A stretch of DNA of 64,000 bases from Myxococcota bacterium. GTDB lineage: Bacteria > Myxococcota_A > UBA9160 > UBA6930. Below, piece after piece: positions 16,100-24,714 of the stretch. Position 1 is the first letter of the stretch, and each line of letters starts with the position of its first letter. Where the stretch lies: assembly GCA_028277885.1 (NCBI GenBank), contig JANQFK010000022.1, forward strand, positions 345,810 through 409,809, in the 5' to 3' direction. The notes under the pieces were generated by a model, which did no database searches, had not been told where the DNA came from, and saw only the letters and a list, made by a program, of their open reading frames with translations. A program made the translations under genes and the position numbers.

Positions 16100-16963
16100 C
16101 TAGATCGTCGCCTGCCTCGAGATGGGGCTCGAGCTTTCTGGACGGCGATTGGAGCGTCCCCTCGCGGTCTTGGAGCGACCGGCTGCGCGCGGCCTGCCGC
16201 CGGTCCGGGCTCCCCGCCTCGGCCGCGGCGATCGCTCCCGGGCGTGCCGCAGCAGCGCGCTGCGCTCGCGGGGGGTGAGCGGTCGCGCCGCGCCGGGCTC
16301 GAGGTCGCCGAGACGCAGCGGGCCCATGCGCCGACGCACCAGCCGCACCACCGGGTGCCCGAGCGCCGAGAGCGAGCGGCGGATCTGGCGCTTGCGACCC
16401 TCGATCAGGGTGAGGGAGATCTCGCTGCGATCCTGGCGCGCGAGGTGGCGCGTGCGACCGACCCGGGCCGGCGCGGTGACCCCGTCCTCGAGGCGCACGC
16501 CCCGGGCCAGCCGTCGCAGCGCGGCGGCGGAGGGCCGCCCGCGCACGGTGACGAGGTACTCGCGCTCGGTCTCGAGGGAGGGGTGCAGCAGCGCGTGGGC
16601 CACGTCGCCGTCGTTGGTGAGCAGCAGCAGCCCCTCGGAGTCGAGGTCGAGCCGGCCCACGGGAAACAGGCGCAGCCGCTCCACGGTGCGCCGCGGCAGC
16701 AGCTCCAGCACCGTCGGCCGCCCGCGCGAGTCGCTGCGGGTCGAGAGCACGCCGCGGGGCTTGTGGAGCAGCCAGTAGGCGTGGGTCTCGGCGCTCACCC
16801 GCACGCCGTCCACCTCGATGCGGTCGGTGTCCGGGTCCGCCCGCTCGCCCAGGCGCGCGACGCGGCCGTTCACCCGGACGCGGCCGGCCCGCAGCAGCTC
16901 CTCGGCCCGGCGCCGCGAGGCCACGCCGCCCGCGGCCAGCAGCTTCTGCAGCCGCGTCCCCAC
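16100..16963 (-). CDS. rluB: 23S rRNA pseudouridine synthase, RluB/RsuA family
   Basis: 287 residues. N-terminal S4 RNA-binding domain (TRLQKLLAAGGVASRRRAEELLRAGRVRVNG), then the synthase fold with catalytic Asp106 in GRLDLDSEGLLLLTNDG and the IEGRKRQIRR motif. RluB converts a uridine of 23S helix 80 to pseudouridine; RsuA/RluE/RluF paralogues cannot be excluded. The last 50 residues are a basic Arg/Ser-rich tail. ScpA-ScpB-RluB is a common bacterial gene order and is kept here; nine bases separate it from scpB. Confidence 0.9.
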   Translation of the reverse strand: MGTRLQKLLAAGGVASRRRAEELLRAGRVRVNGRVARLGERADPDTDRIEVDGVRVSAETHAYWLLHKPRGVLSTRSDSRGRPTVLELLPRRTVERLRLFPVGRLDLDSEGLLLLTNDGDVAHALLHPSLETEREYLVTVRGRPSAAALRRLARGVRLEDGVTAPARVGRTRHLARQDRSEISLTLIEGRKRQIRRSLSALGHPVVRLVRRRMGPLRLGDLEPGAARPLTPRERSALLRHARERSPRPRRGARTGGRPRAAGRSKTARGRSNRRPESSSPISRQATI

Positions 16964-16972
16964 CGGCGCGCC

Positions 16973-17656
16973 TCAGTGCAGCTCGCCGCGCTCCGCCAGG
17001 GCCTCGGCCGAGAGGTCGGGCTCGGGGTCCCCGGGCAGCCCCTCGTCCTCGGACCCGTCCGGCGTCTCGTCCGCGCCGAGCGCCGCGGCGTCCGCGGCCT
17101 CCGCCGCGTCCTCGGCGTCCTCGCCGTGGCCGGGCATCAGCTCCTGGATCTCGCGCAGGGTGGGCAGGTCGTCGAGCTTGTCGAGGCCGAAGACCTCGAG
17201 GAAGCGGCGGCCCGTCCCGTAGAGCATGGGGCGGCCCGGCACCTCGCGATGCCCGGCGATGCGGATCAGCTTGCGCTCGACGAGGCTGCGCAGCACCGCG
17301 CCCACGTCGACGCCCCGGATGTGCTCGATCTCGGCGCGGGTGACGGGCTGCTTGTACGCCACCACGGCGAGGGTCTCGAGGGCGGCGCGGGAGAGCCGCA
17401 GCGCCCGCTCCTTCTGGAGCTGCTTCACCCAGGGCGCGTAGTCGGCGCGGGTTCGGATCTGGTAGCCCCCGGCCACCTCCCAGAGCTCGAAGGCGCGGTC
17501 CTCGCGCTCGTAGCTCTCGCGCAGCTCGGCCGCGAGCTCCTTCGCCCGGGCCGGCTTCAGGCCGGGCACGATCTCGGCGAGGCGCGCCGCCGAGACCGGC
17601 TCGGGCGCGGCAAGGATCAGGGCTTCGACGATGTGGCGCTGCTGGTCGCGGTCCAA
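16973..17656 (-). CDS. scpB: segregation and condensation protein ScpB
   Basis: 227 residues. Two winged helices typical of ScpB: HIVEALILAAPEPVSAARLAEIVPG and LSRAALETLAVVAYKQPVTRAEIEHIRGVDVGAVL, then YGTGRRFLEVFGL. An acidic tail (about 165-227) follows. ScpB binds ScpA and bridges the SMC heads in chromosome condensation. TTG at 17656 is chosen over the upstream in-frame ATG at 17710, because it has GAGGAG about eight bases upstream and the ATG lies deep inside scpA. Ten bases separate it from scpA. Confidence 0.92.
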   Translation of the reverse strand: MDRDQQRHIVEALILAAPEPVSAARLAEIVPGLKPARAKELAAELRESYEREDRAFELWEVAGGYQIRTRADYAPWVKQLQKERALRLSRAALETLAVVAYKQPVTRAEIEHIRGVDVGAVLRSLVERKLIRIAGHREVPGRPMLYGTGRRFLEVFGLDKLDDLPTLREIQELMPGHGEDAEDAAEAADAAALGADETPDGSEDEGLPGDPEPDLSAEALAERGELH

Positions 17657-17666
17657 GGGGCACTCC

Positions 17667-18500
17667 TCACATGTAGTCGGAAACGCGCTCGTCCCAGGTG
17701 GCGGCACCATCGGGCCCGCGGCGCAGGTGGATGGGGCCCCGGGGCTCGCCCTGCTCGCCCCGGCTCTGGAAGAGCCGGATCGCTCCGAGGCGGGCCAGCT
17801 CGAGGATGGCGAGGAAGGTCGTGACGATCATCGCGCGGCTCGGCGCGCTGCCGTCGGGGCTCTCGAAGACCGCGTCGAACTCCAGGGCCGCGGCCTCGCG
17901 CAGCCCCGCCATCACCGCCACCATGCGCTCGCGCACCGTGATGGTCTCGGTGGTGACCTCGTGGGTGGCGTCGGCGGCCCGGGCGCGCAGCAGGACGCGG
18001 CGATAGGCGTCGAGCAGGGTGAAGAGGTCCACCGCGATCTCGCGCTCGGCGTCGGGGGTGGGCTCCGGCTCGGGGCCCCGGGCGGAGAAGACCTCGCGCT
18101 CGAGCAGCGGGCGCTCGCCCATCTCCTCGGCGACCTCCTTGAAGCGCTGGTACTCGAGCAGCCGTGCCATCAGCTCGGCGCGCGGGTCCGGGGCCTCCTC
18201 GTCGACGGCCTCCGGCGCCGGCAGCAGCATGCGCGACTTGATCCACGCGAGGGTCGCGGCCATCAGCAGGTACTCGCCGGCCACGTCGAGGTTGAGCTCC
18301 CGCATCAGCGCCACGTACTCGACGTACTGCTGGGCGATGGAGGAGATCGGGATGTCGGTGACGTCCACCTCGTTCAGGCGGATCAGGTGGAGCAGCAGGT
18401 CGAGGGGACCCTCGAAGATGGGGAGCTTGACCGCGCACGCTTCGCCGCCCTCGGTCGCGAGGGCCTCGACGACGCCGTCGGCGGGTCCACTGGCTGTCAT
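17667..18500 (-). CDS. scpA: segregation and condensation protein ScpA
   Basis: 277 residues. Kleisin family: FEGPLDLLLHLIRLNEVDVTDIPISSIAQQYVEY at 28-62 is the family signature, followed by the AATLAWIKSRMLLP helix, a variable acidic middle, and a C-terminal winged helix (FLAILELARLGAIRLFQ). It links the two SMC heads with ScpB. The start codon ATG at 18500 precedes an extra 20-residue N-terminal extension. 83 bases upstream is the end of cca. Confidence 0.93.
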   Translation of the reverse strand: MTASGPADGVVEALATEGGEACAVKLPIFEGPLDLLLHLIRLNEVDVTDIPISSIAQQYVEYVALMRELNLDVAGEYLLMAATLAWIKSRMLLPAPEAVDEEAPDPRAELMARLLEYQRFKEVAEEMGERPLLEREVFSARGPEPEPTPDAEREIAVDLFTLLDAYRRVLLRARAADATHEVTTETITVRERMVAVMAGLREAAALEFDAVFESPDGSAPSRAMIVTTFLAILELARLGAIRLFQSRGEQGEPRGPIHLRRGPDGAATWDERVSDYM

Positions 18501-18583
18501 GGGGGCTCCCCGGAGGACGAGGCGGTGCACGGGGCGGGGGGTGCGGGGAGTATCGGGGATGCGCTCCCCCCGGGCAAGGCGCC

Positions 18584-19915
18584 TCAGCGGCGCGCCGAGC
18601 CGCCCCGGGAGCCCGCGCCCGAGCCTCCCGCCAGCTCGCGGGCCAGCGCCAGGGCCTCGTCCCGGGTACGCAGCCGGCGGTCGAGGTAGGCGGCGCGCAG
18701 GCGCGCGAGCGCCCGGCCCACCGCCGGTCCGCGCAGCCCGATGGCCACGAGGTCGTCGCCGCTCACGCTGAGCTCGGCGAAGCGGTCCTCCCGGGCGAAG
18801 CGCTCGATCCGCCGCCGCAGGTTCGGCGGGGCCGAGGCCAGCAGCGCCAGCAGCAGCTCGTCGTCGGTGCCACGCAGGGCCGCATCCGCGGCGCCCCGGC
18901 CGCGCGCCCGGCCGAGCTTGCGCAGCAGGCCGTCGCGGGTCTTCGGGAAGCCCTCCACCGCCCGGGCCACCTCGCCGCGCACCGCCAGGCGGCGCAGGCT
19001 GCGCCGGCGCACCGAGGCGTCCGTGGGCGCCAGCCACACCATCAGCCCGGCCACCCAGGGGCGCAGGCGCAGCGGGCGCCAGGGCGGCTCCGCCACCGCG
19101 CGCCCGAGCCGGCGCAGGGGCGCGCCGGCCTCGGTGGCGAGGCCGAGGCCGGGCTCGAGGGCGGGCAGCACGTGCCAGCCGGCGAGCAGGCGCAGCGCCC
19201 GGGCGGGATCGAGGCCCTGGACGGCGTCGGCGAAGAGCTTCTCGAACTCGGCACGGAAGCGCTCGCCGCTGACCGCACCGAAGGCCCCGTCGCGCAGGGC
19301 CGAGCGCAGCGCGCGCAGGGAGCCGCGGGTGAGGGAGAAGCCCAGGCGCGGCGCCAGCCGGGCCGCGCGCAGGGCGCGGGTCGGGTCGTCGTGGAAGCTC
19401 CGCGCATGGAAGACCCGCAGCACACCGGCCTCGAGGTCCTCGAGGCCGCTGCCCGCGTCCACCACCCCCGGCCGGCTACGGCGCGCCGCGCTGGAGAGCG
19501 GGACGGCCAGGGCGTTCACGCTGAAGTCGCGCCGCTGGAGGTCCTGCTCGACGCTGCCCGGGGCCACGGTGGGGAGCGCGCCGGGGCGCTCGTAGGTCTC
19601 GGTCCGCACCGTGGCGAGGTCCACCACCGTGTCCGGCGCCTCCAGCCGCACCGTGCCGAAGCGGTCGTGGGCCACGATGCGGACCTCCGGCGCCGCGGCG
19701 GCGCGCGCCAGCTCGAGGGCGCCGACTCCGCGCTCGGGCTCGACGATCAGGTCCACGTCGCGCAGCGGTCGCCCGAGGAGCCAGTCGCGCACGGGCCCGC
19801 CCACGAGCAGCACGCCCACGTCGCAGCGCTCGGCCTCGGCCAGCACCGCCTCGACCAGCGGCCGCGAGGCCTCGGGCAGGGCGCGCAGCAGCGAGGCGGG
19901 CGAGGGGCGCTTCAC
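18584..19915 (-). CDS. CCA tRNA nucleotidyltransferase / poly(A) polymerase family
   Basis: 443 residues, class II nucleotidyltransferase. GGPVRDWLLGRPLRDVDLIV (39-58) with metal-binding Asp53 and Asp55; RRDFSVNALA; and HDDPTRALRAARLAPRLGF. No C-terminal HD phosphohydrolase domain is visible. The enzyme adds or repairs the 3' CCA of tRNA; some bacteria split this between CC- and A-adding paralogues, so the exact specificity is open. GTG at 19915 overlaps the xerD stop by GTGA. Confidence 0.88.
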   Translation of the reverse strand: MKRPSPASLLRALPEASRPLVEAVLAEAERCDVGVLLVGGPVRDWLLGRPLRDVDLIVEPERGVGALELARAAAAPEVRIVAHDRFGTVRLEAPDTVVDLATVRTETYERPGALPTVAPGSVEQDLQRRDFSVNALAVPLSSAARRSRPGVVDAGSGLEDLEAGVLRVFHARSFHDDPTRALRAARLAPRLGFSLTRGSLRALRSALRDGAFGAVSGERFRAEFEKLFADAVQGLDPARALRLLAGWHVLPALEPGLGLATEAGAPLRRLGRAVAEPPWRPLRLRPWVAGLMVWLAPTDASVRRRSLRRLAVRGEVARAVEGFPKTRDGLLRKLGRARGRGAADAALRGTDDELLLALLASAPPNLRRRIERFAREDRFAELSVSGDDLVAIGLRGPAVGRALARLRAAYLDRRLRTRDEALALARELAGGSGAGSRGGSARR

Positions 19916-20847
19916 GACCCGGCGCCCGAGCCGCCTCCGCGCGGGTGGCGAGCCTCCACGGTCTCCCGCAGGCGCGAGCGGCTCACGTGGGTGTAGACCT
20001 GGGTGGTGGACAGGTCGGCGTGCCCGAGCATGGACTGCACGGCGCGCAGGTCCGCGCCCCCCTCGAGCAGGTCCGTCGCGAAGGCGTGGCGCAGCACGTG
20101 GGGCGAGACCCGCTCCGTCGGGATCCCCGCCCGCCGGGCCAGGCCGCGCAGGCGCGTGAAGAAGTTCTGGCGCGTCATGGCCGAGCCGCGGCGCGAGAGG
20201 AAGAGCGCGTCCGTGGCCCGGCGGGCCTTCTCGAGCAGCCGCGGGCGCCCCTCCTCGAGCCAGTGGCCGATGGCGTCGCGCGCCGGCTCGCCGAGGGGCA
20301 CGATGCGCTCGCGCCTCCCCTTCCCCACCACGCGCAGCAGCCCGGCCCGCAGGTCGAGACCCGAGACCGGCAGGGAGACCAGCTCCGAGACCCGCAGCCC
20401 GGCGCCGTAGAGCACCTCGAGCATGGCCCGGTCGCGCAGGCCGAGGGGGCCGTCGGGTGCGGCGGCGGCGATCAGGGCCTCGGTCTCGTCGGGGCGCAGC
20501 ACGCGGGGGAGCGTGCGCGGCAGCCGCGGCGCCGCGAGGCCCTCGGTGAGATCGCGACCCACGGCGCCGGTGGCGGCGAGGTGGCCCGCGAAGCGACGCA
20601 CGGCCACGAGGCTGCGCGCGCGGCTGCGCGGCGCCAGGCCCTCGGCCTCCAGGTCCGTCGCGAAGCCCGTCAGGTGCGCGGGGGCGAGATCCCCGGGCCC
20701 GCCGACGCCCCGGGCCTCGAGCCAGCGCAGGAAGCGGGCCAGGTCCCGGCCGTAGGCCTCCACGGTCCGCGGCGAGAGCCCTCGCTCGAGGGCCAGGTGG
20801 TGCAGGAAGCCGTCCACCGCCGCGTCGAGCCCCCGGGCCTCAGGCAT
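19912..20847 (-). CDS. xerD: tyrosine recombinase XerD
   Basis: 311 residues. SAM-like N-terminal core-binding domain (1-105), then the catalytic domain with Arg152 (GLRVSEL), Lys176, His250-x-x-Arg253 (HVLRHAFATDLL), His276 (LGHADLSTTQVYTHV) and nucleophile Tyr285. Size and lack of mobile context fit housekeeping XerD/XerC, which resolves chromosome dimers at dif with FtsK. ATG at 20847 overlaps the end of glnD by eight bases. Confidence 0.9.
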   Translation of the reverse strand: MPEARGLDAAVDGFLHHLALERGLSPRTVEAYGRDLARFLRWLEARGVGGPGDLAPAHLTGFATDLEAEGLAPRSRARSLVAVRRFAGHLAATGAVGRDLTEGLAAPRLPRTLPRVLRPDETEALIAAAAPDGPLGLRDRAMLEVLYGAGLRVSELVSLPVSGLDLRAGLLRVVGKGRRERIVPLGEPARDAIGHWLEEGRPRLLEKARRATDALFLSRRGSAMTRQNFFTRLRGLARRAGIPTERVSPHVLRHAFATDLLEGGADLRAVQSMLGHADLSTTQVYTHVSRSRLRETVEARHPRGGGSGAGS

Positions 20848-23566
20848 GGGCGCCCTCGCGCTCCTCACCGTCGTCCCGCGTGACCGCGAACAGGTCGCGC
20901 TGGAGGCGCGCCACCGCGTCCGCATCGGTGAGCTTCCGGCGCTTGCGATCCTTCACGTAGAAGGTGTCCGCCACCTGGTCGAGGATCGTCGTGGCCTTCG
21001 AGGTGTAGATCTCGAGACCGTGCTCGGTGAGGGTGTGGACCAGGTCGTAGAGCAGGCCGAGGCGGTCGTTCGCCGACACGTCGACGATGGTGTAGAAGTC
21101 CGACTCGTCGTTCGAGACGGACACGCTGGGCGGGGTGTGGGAGATCGTGCGCGTCGCGCCCAGGGGCCGGCGCCGGCGCTTCAGGATCTCGAACACGCTC
21201 TCCTCCTCGGCCACCACCCGCCCGAGCAGCTCCTCGAGCCGCTCCCAGACGAGGCGCTTCTCCTCGTCGCCACCCGTGGGCGTGGTGACCCGGTAGACCT
21301 CGAGGGCCAGGCCCGTGCGGGTGGTGTAGACGTGGGAGCCGAGGATGTTGATGCCGGCGGCGGTGAGACAGCCGGCCACGTTGGCGTACAGGCCGGGCAC
21401 GTCCAGCGCGCAGAAGATGAACTCCGAGAAGCCGCCCCGCATCTCGCGCACCGCGCTGGCGAAGGGCCGCTGGCGGTCGTAGGCGAGCAGCACCCGTCCG
21501 TGGCGGGCGATCTGGCGCGGCGTGTGGGAGACGAAGTAGCGCCGCGGCATCATCTCGAAGAACGCAGCGACCTTGGCGTCGGCCACGCCGAGCTGGCGCA
21601 GCTCGCGCCGGGCGCCGTCGCGGCGGGTCTCGACGCGGGCCTCGATCTGCTCGAGGGCGCGCTCGGGGTCGTCCCGGCCCGACTCGAGGAACTCGGCGGT
21701 CCGCTCGTAGAGCTCGCGCAGCAGCTGCCCCTTCCACTCCGTCCAGCCCGTGGGCGAGCAGGCCCGGATGTCGGCGAAGGTCACCAGGTAGAGGTTCCGC
21801 AGGTTCTCCCGGTCCCCCGCCACGCGCGCCATCTCGACCACCACGCGCGGGTCCGAGAGGTCGCGGCGCTGGGCCACGTGGGACATCAGCAGGTGCTGCC
21901 GCACCAGGAAGGCGATGCGGTCGATCCGCTCCGGGTCGAAGCCCAGTCGCTCGAGGCAGCGGCGCGCCAGGCCCTCTCCCTTGTTGGAGTGGTCGCCGCC
22001 CAGGCCCTTGCCGATGTCGTGGAGCAGCGCGCCCAGGAAGAGGGCCGGCCGGTCGGCGACGGAGCGCACCAGCTCCGTCAGCTCCGGGTGGGCCTTCGCG
22101 TACTTGCCCCGCCACAGCCGGCGCAGCTCCTCCACCAGGAAGATCGAGTGGACGTCCACGGTGTAGGTGTGGTGCATGACGTGCTGCCAGCGGCAGACGA
22201 TGTGCTCCCACTCGGGCAGGTAGCGGCCGAGCAGCCCGCACTCGTTCATCGCCATCAGGCTGCGCATCACCCGGTGCTCGCTGTCGAGGATGCGCAGCAG
22301 CGTGGCCGCCGCCTCGGGGTCGTGGCGCAGCCCGTCGTCCACGGCGTCGAGGTTGTCCCGCACCAGGCGCAGGGCCGTGCGCGAGAGCGGCACCTGGTGG
22401 TCCTGGGCGACCGCGAAGGCGCGCAGCAGGCGCACCGGCCGCTGGCGCAGGTGCGCGGCGTGGGGGATCTCGAGGTGGTCCTCGGCGAGGCGGAAGCCCT
22501 CCTCCACCTCCCGGGTGGGCGGCCGCACCACCTGGGGCGCGGCCCGGGCGGCGCTCTGGGAGATCACCACCTCGGAGAGGCTCGAGACCACCCGGGCGTG
22601 GCGGTAGTAGGCGCCCATGAAGCGCTCCACGGGCAGCTCGCTCTCGTCCTCCTCGTACGCGAAGGCCTGGGCGATCTGTTCCTGGAGCTCGAAGCCCATC
22701 TGGTCGGACTTGCGGCCCGCGACCAGGTGCATCTCGTTGCGCACCCGCCACAGGAAGTCGAGGGCGGCCCCGTACTCGTCCATCTCGGTCTCGCTGAACA
22801 GCCCGACGTGGAGCAGGTCCTCGACGCTGCGCAGGGACGGGACCAGGGCCGACGCCGCCCACCACGCGGTGTGGTAGTCCCGCAGACCCCCGGCGCCCTC
22901 CTTCACGTTGGGCTGCAGCAGGTAGAGGGAGTCGCCGAACTTCGCGTGCCGTTCCCGCAGCGCCTGCCAGCGCTCGGCCACGAAGCGCTCGGGGTCGTCG
23001 AGCAGCTCGCGCCGGACCCGGTCGCCGAACTCGTGGAAGAGGGCCGTGTCCCCGCTCAGGAAGCGGGCGTCGAGGATCGCCGTGCAGACCGACGCCTCCT
23101 CGCGCCCGAGGGCGAGGGTCTCGTCCAGGCTGCGCACCGCGCCCCCCACCGCCACGTTGGCGTCCCAGAGCCAGAGCTGGACCCGCTTGGCGATCGCCTC
23201 GCCGTGGGCCGAGAGCTCACCGGCGTGGAGGAACAGCAGGTCCACGTCGGAATGGATCGCCATCTCGCGCCGCCCGTAGCCTCCCACGGCGGCGATCGCG
23301 ACCGGGCTGCCCAGCTCCCCGCCCCGGGCGTGGTGGATGCCCTCGGCGACCCGGACCAGCCGGCGCACCAGGCGGTCCACCGCGTCGGCGTGGCTGCGGT
23401 TCACCATCTCGCCCGAAGCGGCCCCGCGGTGCAGGGTCTCCAGATGGGTCCGGGTGGCGGCCAGGTAGGCGCGCACGCCCGCCGGGATGCGCACGTCGAC
23501 CTCCCGGTCCGGCACGTCGGCCCCGAGCTCGACGACGAACTCCTCCACCGACGGGCGGGCGATCAC
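20840..23566 (-). CDS. glnD: [protein-PII] uridylyltransferase / uridylyl-removing enzyme GlnD
   Basis: 908 residues, close to the usual length. Nucleotidyltransferase domain with GGYGRREMAIHSDVDLLFL (95-113; Asp107/Asp109), the GlnD linker (NVKEGAGGLRDYH), an HD domain (LGALLHDIGKG) for deuridylylation, and two C-terminal ACT domains that sense glutamine. It modifies PII protein and so signals nitrogen status. Start GTG at 23566 overlaps the amidase stop (GTGA). No glnB or glnK is in the window. Confidence 0.95.
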   Translation of the reverse strand: MIARPSVEEFVVELGADVPDREVDVRIPAGVRAYLAATRTHLETLHRGAASGEMVNRSHADAVDRLVRRLVRVAEGIHHARGGELGSPVAIAAVGGYGRREMAIHSDVDLLFLHAGELSAHGEAIAKRVQLWLWDANVAVGGAVRSLDETLALGREEASVCTAILDARFLSGDTALFHEFGDRVRRELLDDPERFVAERWQALRERHAKFGDSLYLLQPNVKEGAGGLRDYHTAWWAASALVPSLRSVEDLLHVGLFSETEMDEYGAALDFLWRVRNEMHLVAGRKSDQMGFELQEQIAQAFAYEEDESELPVERFMGAYYRHARVVSSLSEVVISQSAARAAPQVVRPPTREVEEGFRLAEDHLEIPHAAHLRQRPVRLLRAFAVAQDHQVPLSRTALRLVRDNLDAVDDGLRHDPEAAATLLRILDSEHRVMRSLMAMNECGLLGRYLPEWEHIVCRWQHVMHHTYTVDVHSIFLVEELRRLWRGKYAKAHPELTELVRSVADRPALFLGALLHDIGKGLGGDHSNKGEGLARRCLERLGFDPERIDRIAFLVRQHLLMSHVAQRRDLSDPRVVVEMARVAGDRENLRNLYLVTFADIRACSPTGWTEWKGQLLRELYERTAEFLESGRDDPERALEQIEARVETRRDGARRELRQLGVADAKVAAFFEMMPRRYFVSHTPRQIARHGRVLLAYDRQRPFASAVREMRGGFSEFIFCALDVPGLYANVAGCLTAAGINILGSHVYTTRTGLALEVYRVTTPTGGDEEKRLVWERLEELLGRVVAEEESVFEILKRRRRPLGATRTISHTPPSVSVSNDESDFYTIVDVSANDRLGLLYDLVHTLTEHGLEIYTSKATTILDQVADTFYVKDRKRRKLTDADAVARLQRDLFAVTRDDGEEREGAHA

Positions 23567-24714
23567 GAGGCCTCTCCGGCGAGGCGCGAGTCGTGGCGCG
23601 TCCGGTAGCGGGCGATGCCCTCGGCGATGCGCTCGGCGGTGCGCTCGATGTACTCCCGGTTGCCCAGGCGGCGCGCCTCGGGTCCGTTGGTGAGGAAGCC
23701 CGCCTCGACCAGGATCGCGGGCATGCTCGACAGGAAGAGCACGTAGAAGGGTCCCTGCTTCACGCCGAGGTCCGCCACGTCGCGCCATTGCGCGCGCAGG
23801 CCCGTGACCAGGGCGCGGTGCACCTCGCTGGCGAGGGAGGCGGACTGGTCCGAGGCCGCGGAGACGCGCAGGCTGGCCAGGGTGCGCTGGAGCTCGTCGA
23901 GGTGCTTCGACTCCACGCCGCTCTCGAGGGCGGCGAGGCGCAGGGTGTGGCGCTCGTGGGTGGAGTCGAGGTAGTAGGTCTCGATGCCGTGGGCGCTGCG
24001 TCGGCGCGCCGCATTGGCGTGGAGCGAGACGAAGACGTCCCCGCCGGCGCCCTCGGCGATGGCGGTGCGCTCCTCGAGGCTCAGGGTGCGGTCGTCGTCG
24101 CGGGTCGTCACCACCCGGAAGCCGCGCTCCTCGAGGCGGTCGCGCAGGGCGCGGGACAGGCGCAGGGTGACGTCCTTCTCGCGCAGCCCGCCCACCCCGA
24201 TGGCGCCGGGGTCGCGGCCCCCGTGGCCCGGGTCGATCACCACGGTCCGCACCGGGCGCAGCTCCGACGGCGGTCGGAACGGATCGCCCACGGCGAGTGA
24301 GGCGCGCCGAGTCCGCGCGCCGAACACGTCCACCACCACCCGGGGCGGCGACGAGAGCAGCAGCAGCCGGTGGCGGTCGTAGCGCTCGAGGTCGATCACC
24401 ACCCGCGTGCGCTGGAGGGTGTTCTGGCCGAGGCGGATCGCGTGGAGCAGGCCGTCGTCGACGGGGATCGGCTCCTCGAAGCGGCGGCCCACCCAGATGC
24501 CTCCGAGGTCGAGGTACAGGCGCTCGCGGCGACCCGGCCCGGCCGGCAGGCGGTGCACCTCGGGCGCCACGGAGCGATCGAGCTCGACCACCACTCGGGT
24601 GTAGTCGTCGTAGGACCAGTGGCGCACCTCGGCCACGTCGCCGAGCCCGTCGGGCCGCTCGACGCCGAGGCTGAGCAGCGCCGCGGCGATCAGCGCGAGG
24701 GCCGCCCCCCTCAC
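23563..24714 (-). CDS. N-acetylmuramoyl-L-alanine amidase (Amidase_3 with AMIN domain)
   Basis: 383 residues. Signal peptide-like N-terminus (1-18), an AMIN domain (about 25-135) that targets septal peptidoglycan, then Amidase_3: VVIDPGHGGRDPG (His164), Glu179, VSLHANA (His232), and ILVEAGFLTN with the catalytic Glu. A zinc enzyme cutting stem peptides from glycan during daughter-cell separation, like AmiA/B/C. The GTG at 24714 overlaps the mutS stop by GTGA. Confidence 0.93.
   Translation of the reverse strand: MRGAALALIAAALLSLGVERPDGLGDVAEVRHWSYDDYTRVVVELDRSVAPEVHRLPAGPGRRERLYLDLGGIWVGRRFEEPIPVDDGLLHAIRLGQNTLQRTRVVIDLERYDRHRLLLLSSPPRVVVDVFGARTRRASLAVGDPFRPPSELRPVRTVVIDPGHGGRDPGAIGVGGLREKDVTLRLSRALRDRLEERGFRVVTTRDDDRTLSLEERTAIAEGAGGDVFVSLHANAARRRSAHGIETYYLDSTHERHTLRLAALESGVESKHLDELQRTLASLRVSAASDQSASLASEVHRALVTGLRAQWRDVADLGVKQGPFYVLFLSSMPAILVEAGFLTNGPEARRLGNREYIERTAERIAEGIARYRTRHDSRLAGEAS

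Noticed and set aside
19912..20847. Integrase marking a mobile element
   Set aside because: The recombinase is inside a long core operon, has Xer length and motifs, and has no att-like repeats or tRNA next to it.
20846..23608. 920-codon plus-strand frame opposite glnD
   Set aside because: Typical antisense open frame of GC-rich DNA: Gly/Leu/Val/Glu-poor-fold composition, no domain, and fully opposite a certain gene.
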